Below, in pieces: positions 59,111 through 64,000 of a stretch of 64,000 nucleotides of DNA; positions within the stretch are counted from its first letter, which is position 1, and the number at the start of each line of letters is the position of its first letter. The translations under genes and the position numbers were made by a program. The notes under the pieces were generated by a model. It searched no databases. It had not been told where the DNA came from and was given only the letters and a program-made list of their open reading frames with translations. The stretch is from Arabidopsis thaliana (Eukaryota; Streptophyta; Magnoliopsida; Brassicales; Brassicaceae), in assembly GCF_000001735.4 (NCBI RefSeq), contig NC_003070.9, forward strand, positions 5,270,001-5,334,000, written 5' to 3'.

Positions 59111-61711
59111 ATGGCGTCTTCTGCTCAAAGTCCTCATTTTTATCTCAATCCAGGCAAGTCCAACTCTTTTCAGAGCAAAGCTTATAAACAGAGAAACGTT
59201 AATTTCTATTGGAATTTTGGAATTCGGAGACTTTTCTTGAGAAAATCTCAAGGACTATCTGTTCTTAGCTCGAGTTCGAGTAGTACCCACTTTTCGAATT
59301 CTCAGTTACATGGACTCTGCGCGAATGGGAAGCTGGAGGAAGCTATGAAGCTTCTCAATTCTATGCAGGAGTTGCGGGTTGCGGTAGACGAAGATGTGTT
59401 TGTGGCTTTGGTTAGGCTGTGCGAGTGGAAGAGAGCACAGGAGGAAGGTTCTAAGGTTTATTCTATTGCTCTCAGTTCCATGAGCAGTCTTGGTGTTGAA
59501 CTCGGTAACGCGTTTCTCGCTATGTTTGTGAGGTTTGGTAATTTGGTTGATGCCTGGTATGTTTTTGGTAAAATGTCTGAGAGAAACTTGTTTTCTTGGA
59601 ATGTGTTGGTTGGTGGCTATGCAAAGCAAGGCTATTTCGATGAGGCTATGTGTTTGTATCATAGAATGTTGTGGGTTGGTGGTGTGAAGCCTGATGTCTA
59701 TACGTTCCCCTGTGTGTTGAGAACCTGTGGAGGTATACCTGATCTAGCTCGAGGAAAAGAGGTTCATGTTCATGTGGTTCGATACGGATATGAATTGGAT
59801 ATTGATGTGGTTAACGCTTTGATTACTATGTATGTGAAGTGTGGTGATGTGAAGAGCGCGAGGTTGCTTTTTGATAGAATGCCTAGGAGAGATATAATCT
59901 CATGGAACGCAATGATCTCAGGGTATTTTGAGAATGGGATGTGTCATGAAGGATTGGAGTTATTCTTTGCAATGCGTGGGCTTTCCGTTGATCCTGATTT
60001 GATGACCTTGACTAGTGTTATCTCTGCCTGTGAGCTTCTTGGAGATAGAAGGTTAGGAAGGGATATTCATGCGTATGTGATAACCACGGGTTTCGCTGTT
60101 GACATATCTGTCTGCAACTCTTTAACGCAGATGTACTTAAATGCTGGGTCATGGCGTGAAGCTGAAAAACTGTTCAGCAGAATGGAGCGCAAAGACATTG
60201 TGTCATGGACCACTATGATTTCAGGCTATGAATATAATTTTCTGCCCGATAAGGCCATAGACACTTACAGAATGATGGATCAAGATTCTGTGAAGCCAGA
60301 CGAGATAACAGTAGCTGCTGTTCTATCTGCTTGTGCTACTCTAGGTGATCTTGACACTGGTGTTGAGCTCCATAAGCTTGCGATTAAGGCAAGGCTCATA
60401 TCCTATGTGATTGTCGCAAACAATCTCATTAATATGTACTCAAAGTGCAAATGCATTGATAAGGCCTTGGATATCTTCCATAACATCCCCCGCAAGAATG
60501 TAATATCTTGGACATCGATTATTGCAGGGCTTCGACTCAACAACCGGTGTTTTGAGGCCTTGATATTCCTCCGGCAAATGAAAATGACGTTGCAGCCAAA
60601 TGCAATAACCTTAACAGCTGCATTAGCAGCTTGTGCTAGAATCGGGGCTCTGATGTGTGGGAAAGAGATTCATGCCCATGTACTGAGAACAGGAGTGGGG
60701 CTTGATGATTTTCTTCCAAATGCACTCTTAGACATGTATGTACGGTGCGGGAGAATGAACACTGCTTGGAGTCAGTTCAACTCACAGAAAAAAGATGTCA
60801 CATCATGGAACATTCTTCTTACTGGATATTCAGAGCGGGGTCAAGGGTCGATGGTGGTAGAGTTATTTGATAGAATGGTTAAGTCCAGAGTAAGGCCAGA
60901 TGAGATTACATTCATCTCATTGTTATGTGGTTGTAGCAAATCCCAAATGGTGAGACAAGGTTTGATGTACTTTAGCAAAATGGAGGATTATGGTGTTACC
61001 CCAAACTTGAAGCACTATGCGTGCGTGGTTGATTTGCTAGGCCGTGCAGGCGAGTTACAAGAAGCACACAAGTTTATTCAGAAAATGCCAGTAACACCAG
61101 ATCCAGCCGTATGGGGAGCTTTGCTTAATGCATGCAGGATTCACCACAAAATTGATCTTGGTGAGCTATCAGCGCAACATATATTTGAGCTGGACAAGAA
61201 AAGTGTTGGCTATTACATTCTGTTATGTAATCTGTATGCTGATTGTGGAAAATGGAGAGAAGTTGCAAAAGTGAGAAGAATGATGAAAGAAAACGGGCTA
61301 ACAGTTGATGCAGGATGCAGTTGGGTTGAAGTAAAGGGTAAAGTTCACGCCTTTCTTAGCGATGACAAGTACCATCCTCAAACAAAAGAGATCAACACTG
61401 TTTTAGAGGGGTTCTATGAGAAAATGAGTGAAGTTGGGCTTACTAAAATTTCAGAATCGAGTTCTATGGATGAGACAGAGATTTCGAGAGATGAGATATT
61501 CTGTGGACATAGCGAGAGAAAGGCCATTGCATTTGGTCTGATCAACACGGTCCCAGGAATGCCAATTTGGGTAACAAAGAATCTCAGTATGTGTGAAAAT
61601 TGCCATGATACAGTAAAGTTCATCTCCAAAACAGTAAGAAGAGAAATCTCAGTAAGAGATGCTGAGCATTTCCACCACTTTAAAGATGGAGAATGTTCAT
61701 GTGGAGATTAG
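59111..61711 (+). CDS. ECB2: ECB2/VAC1, plastid PLS-class PPR editing factor with DYW domain
   Basis: Intronless, 866 residues. Ser-rich plastid transit peptide (about 1-55), then about 15 P/L/S repeats (SWNVLVGGYAKQGYFDEAMC, DVVNALITMYVKCGDVKSAR, SWNILLTGYSERGQGSMVVE), E/E+ motifs (WGALLNACRIHHKIDLGE, GYYILLCNLYADCGKWREVA) and a DYW domain with GHSERKAIAFGLI (HxE zinc ligand and proton shuttle), CENCHDTVKFIS (CxxC) and the HHFKDGECSCGD end. The last two residues of the family (YW) are missing: a TAG follows GGA GAT directly. Known role: C-to-U editing of chloroplast transcripts including accD and ndhF; loss delays or blocks chloroplast biogenesis. Matches AT1G15510. Confidence 0.95.
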   Translation: MASSAQSPHFYLNPGKSNSFQSKAYKQRNVNFYWNFGIRRLFLRKSQGLSVLSSSSSSTHFSNSQLHGLCANGKLEEAMKLLNSMQELRVAVDEDVFVALVRLCEWKRAQEEGSKVYSIALSSMSSLGVELGNAFLAMFVRFGNLVDAWYVFGKMSERNLFSWNVLVGGYAKQGYFDEAMCLYHRMLWVGGVKPDVYTFPCVLRTCGGIPDLARGKEVHVHVVRYGYELDIDVVNALITMYVKCGDVKSARLLFDRMPRRDIISWNAMISGYFENGMCHEGLELFFAMRGLSVDPDLMTLTSVISACELLGDRRLGRDIHAYVITTGFAVDISVCNSLTQMYLNAGSWREAEKLFSRMERKDIVSWTTMISGYEYNFLPDKAIDTYRMMDQDSVKPDEITVAAVLSACATLGDLDTGVELHKLAIKARLISYVIVANNLINMYSKCKCIDKALDIFHNIPRKNVISWTSIIAGLRLNNRCFEALIFLRQMKMTLQPNAITLTAALAACARIGALMCGKEIHAHVLRTGVGLDDFLPNALLDMYVRCGRMNTAWSQFNSQKKDVTSWNILLTGYSERGQGSMVVELFDRMVKSRVRPDEITFISLLCGCSKSQMVRQGLMYFSKMEDYGVTPNLKHYACVVDLLGRAGELQEAHKFIQKMPVTPDPAVWGALLNACRIHHKIDLGELSAQHIFELDKKSVGYYILLCNLYADCGKWREVAKVRRMMKENGLTVDAGCSWVEVKGKVHAFLSDDKYHPQTKEINTVLEGFYEKMSEVGLTKISESSSMDETEISRDEIFCGHSERKAIAFGLINTVPGMPIWVTKNLSMCENCHDTVKFISKTVRREISVRDAEHFHHFKDGECSCGD

Positions 61712-61992
61712 AATGGATACAAAAGGAATATAGACACATCAAGGTATTGTTAAGTTTATTACACAGGAAACTTGGATTATATGTGGCTTTGTTTTGTCTG
61801 TAACGTTTATCATACAATAGGAGTTGCTCTGTATGTAACATCATTAGCTAGAGGATTCATTCTAATCCAGTGTTGTTGATCATCCTTTTATTAATATCAA
61901 TACGGCATTACAAAAATAGAAAGAATAGCATATAAACAAAAAGTCTCTTTTTATTTGTGTTACATGAAATAGAATGCAAAACTATAAACTGT
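61712..61992. other. Convergent 3' flanks
   Basis: 280 bases between the ECB2 and ABCG40 stop codons, holding both 3' UTRs. Confidence 0.5.
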
Positions 61993-63935
61993 CTATCGTT
62001 TTTGGAAATTGAAACTCTTGATTCCGATAGCAAAGATAACGGCAAAGAGCAAAGGAAAGATGACGTTCATGGCGGCAACCACACCCAAGAAACCTTCTCT
62101 ATATCCATAGAATTCTCTAATGAATTGCTTCACACTCATATTACTATCTGCCATAGGTTCTGTAATATCACCGAACTGTGATGCGATTAATCCATACAAT
62201 GTCCATGCAACTGGGCAAAGCCAGTAGTACCATTCCCACCACACAGGCATACTCTGTTTTCGTATAAACGTTTAGGGTCAATATTTAATATTTCAATAAG
62301 TTTTGGCTCATTTTGAAATTAAACAATAATAAGGTTGGTACTTACGGGACGAGGGATGAGGAAGCCGGAGAAGAGATTCCAGATGCCGTAGAAAGCGGAG
62401 GAGACGACGGAGGCGATGTGGTGGTTAGGCGTCATAGCTACAGCCATCATTCCGTAGAAGGTGAAAGTTAAGAATGATCCGTACATAAAGAAGAGGTACC
62501 AGAAGAACTTCACCGCCGTCCACTCGAATCCTATCATAGCGTACACTATGAGACCGTACACTATCGCTTGCACGAGAACGTATGGGATCTCGATGAAAAC
62601 CTGGAACAAATCGAAGTTTGAATTTGAGGTTTCCGCAACGAAAAATCGTAAATTTCACTCTCTATGATGTTTTTTTGAAGTACCTGAGCGAAAGCATAAG
62701 GCATGGCGGAGTACATTCCGGCGGCTTGTTCTCGGTAAAAGACAGTTCTTTCGACGTTGACGACTGGTTGCACTGAAGCTGCGTTTTGTAATCCGAGGAA
62801 GAGAACAGCTGTGTACATTGAACCCATTGCATTCGATAAATCCTGTCTCGTTTTCCTGGAGGTGACAAAAATATTCGAACTTGGTCAATAAGGAGTTTTG
62901 TTTTTGTATTGTAAAGTCTAGAATTTTGCTGAGGTTTTTTTAGCTTACGTTTTGCCTCCAAGGTCCCAGAACATTGTGCCGAACATAAGAGCAATGCCGA
63001 TTGTGAAGAGGAATCTCACGGCTGTGTAAGGAGGATTTCTCCAGTAGGACCAGTGTTGTTTCCATAGAGAAGCCATACATTGTGTCAAGAACGATTGAGA
63101 GTATTGTGTTGGGAAATATAAATCTTTTGATCCTGGAGCTGGCTGGCTTAGCTCCTTGATTAGCTCCTTGTTTCTCCTAAATAAGAGAAAAGTTATTGGC
63201 GAGATCAGATTCTGCTGTATAATATGTGAATTAACCTCAACATGATGACTGATGTACTTACTTGTAAAGTTCTGAATTTTTGTAGACTTGGGCGAAATCG
63301 ACTCCTAAAGCCGCTTCTTGAGATGTGGTTGAGACTTCAAGCATCCAGGTTGCTGGGTTGTATCCTTCTGTGATCTTGTTGATTCCTTGAATACTCTGTT
63401 GCCGAGTCAACATATTCAGTCCATGTCTTCCAAACAAGTTTTAAGTATGGTGTGTTTGTCTTAGTCGTATTTATTACCTCAAAATAGTTGATCAAATGGG
63501 TTGATTCGTGGCCAAGAGGTCCAACGTATATCTCCTCACCTCCACGCTTAAGTAGGAACAACTGCATATATACGCATACCCAAGCATGTTAACAAATGAT
63601 TAAAGTTCTTTTTCACTTTTTTGTTTTGAATGTAGTTTGAATACCTCATCAAAGGCTTCAAAGATGTCGATGCTAGGCTGGTGAATGGTGCAGACGACTG
63701 TTCTACCAGTGTCAACTGTGTTCCTTACAGTCCTCATAACGATGGCAGCAGCTCGTGCATCCAATCCTGAAGTAGGTTCATCCATGAATATGATGGAAGG
63801 ATTTGCAACCAGCTCCACCGCAATGGTCAGTCTCTTTCTTTGCTCTGTTGACAAACCGCTCTCACCAGGTAGTCCAACCAGTGCTTGCCTCAGCGGCGTT
63901 AACTCCACCAGCTCCATCACTTCCTCTATGAATAT
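61993..63935 (-). CDS. ABCG40: ABCG40/PDR12, full-size ABC transporter (3' half)
   Basis: Seven C-terminal exons on the minus strand, 63645-63935, 63478-63561, 63262-63395, 62949-63176, 62684-62855, 62346-62600 and 61993-62253, in phase, giving the last 474 of about 1,420 residues; the rest lies beyond the window. Visible: second nucleotide-binding domain with signature [20 protein letters not shown], Walker [13 protein letters not shown] and H-loop [10 protein letters not shown]; the PDR-type [11 protein letters not shown] linker; and the second transmembrane domain ([60 protein letters not shown]). Known role: plasma-membrane importer of abscisic acid in guard cells; also induced by pathogens and tied to lead resistance. 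Family and PDR subfamily are certain; the member is assigned by gene order (AT1G15520). Confidence 0.93.
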
Positions 63936-64000
63936 CTGTACCAAACAAAACAAAAATTGTTAGTATAGTTTCGATTTCCTCATTTTACTTCTGGAAATGA

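Overview
This is nuclear plant DNA: AT-rich, with short GT-AG introns, spliced nuclear genes on both strands and plastid- or mitochondrion-targeted products. Spliced protein lengths worked out from the sequence (for example MBD10 384 aa, SHN1 199, PDF1A 269, PWP2 900, BOR4 683, NTT2 618, ECB2 866) and the gene order match what I remember of the upper arm of Arabidopsis thaliana chromosome 1, loci AT1G15310 to AT1G15520. Species and locus numbers are recognition from memory, not a database search.

Layout. 1-5.5 kb: 5' part of SRP54A (-), a membrane-anchored DOG1-like gene (-), and the divergent CBS-domain gene PV42a (+). 5.9-11.3 kb: MBD10 (-), a DUF4050 gene with a 5-nt coding microexon (-), and a lysine-rich gene I do not recognise (-). 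11.3-24.6 kb is sparse: SHN1/WIN1 (+), LOLITA (+), GLYI4 (+) and a small DUF761-like gene (-), with two MITE-like elements between them. 24.6-31.4 kb: PDF1A (+), a MASS-family gene (-), a 7SL SRP RNA gene with a plant Pol III promoter (-), an Asp/Glu racemase-like gene (+) and a small LEA-like gene (-). 31.8-43.4 kb: a UTP12-domain gene (-), a DUF1644 gene (+), PWP2 (-), tRNA-Trp(CCA) (-) and BOR4 (-). 45.8-64 kb: a STRAP-like WD40 gene (+), a P-class PPR gene (+), a membrane alpha/beta hydrolase (-), NTT2 (+), ECB2 (+) and the 3' half of ABCG40 (-).

The genes are independent eukaryotic transcription units, not an operon. Some share processes: SRP54A and the 7SL gene encode the protein and RNA cores of the signal recognition particle; the UTP12-domain gene and PWP2 belong to pre-18S rRNA processing; PDF1A, NTT2, ECB2 and the PPR gene serve organelles. 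I found no clearly new system. The best leads are the 7SL gene and its compact divergent upstream region, the unrecognised lysine-rich gene with an internal duplication, the DOG1-like gene with a membrane anchor and a uORF, the microexon gene, a clean 257-bp MITE, and a DYW editing factor that stops two residues short of the usual family end.
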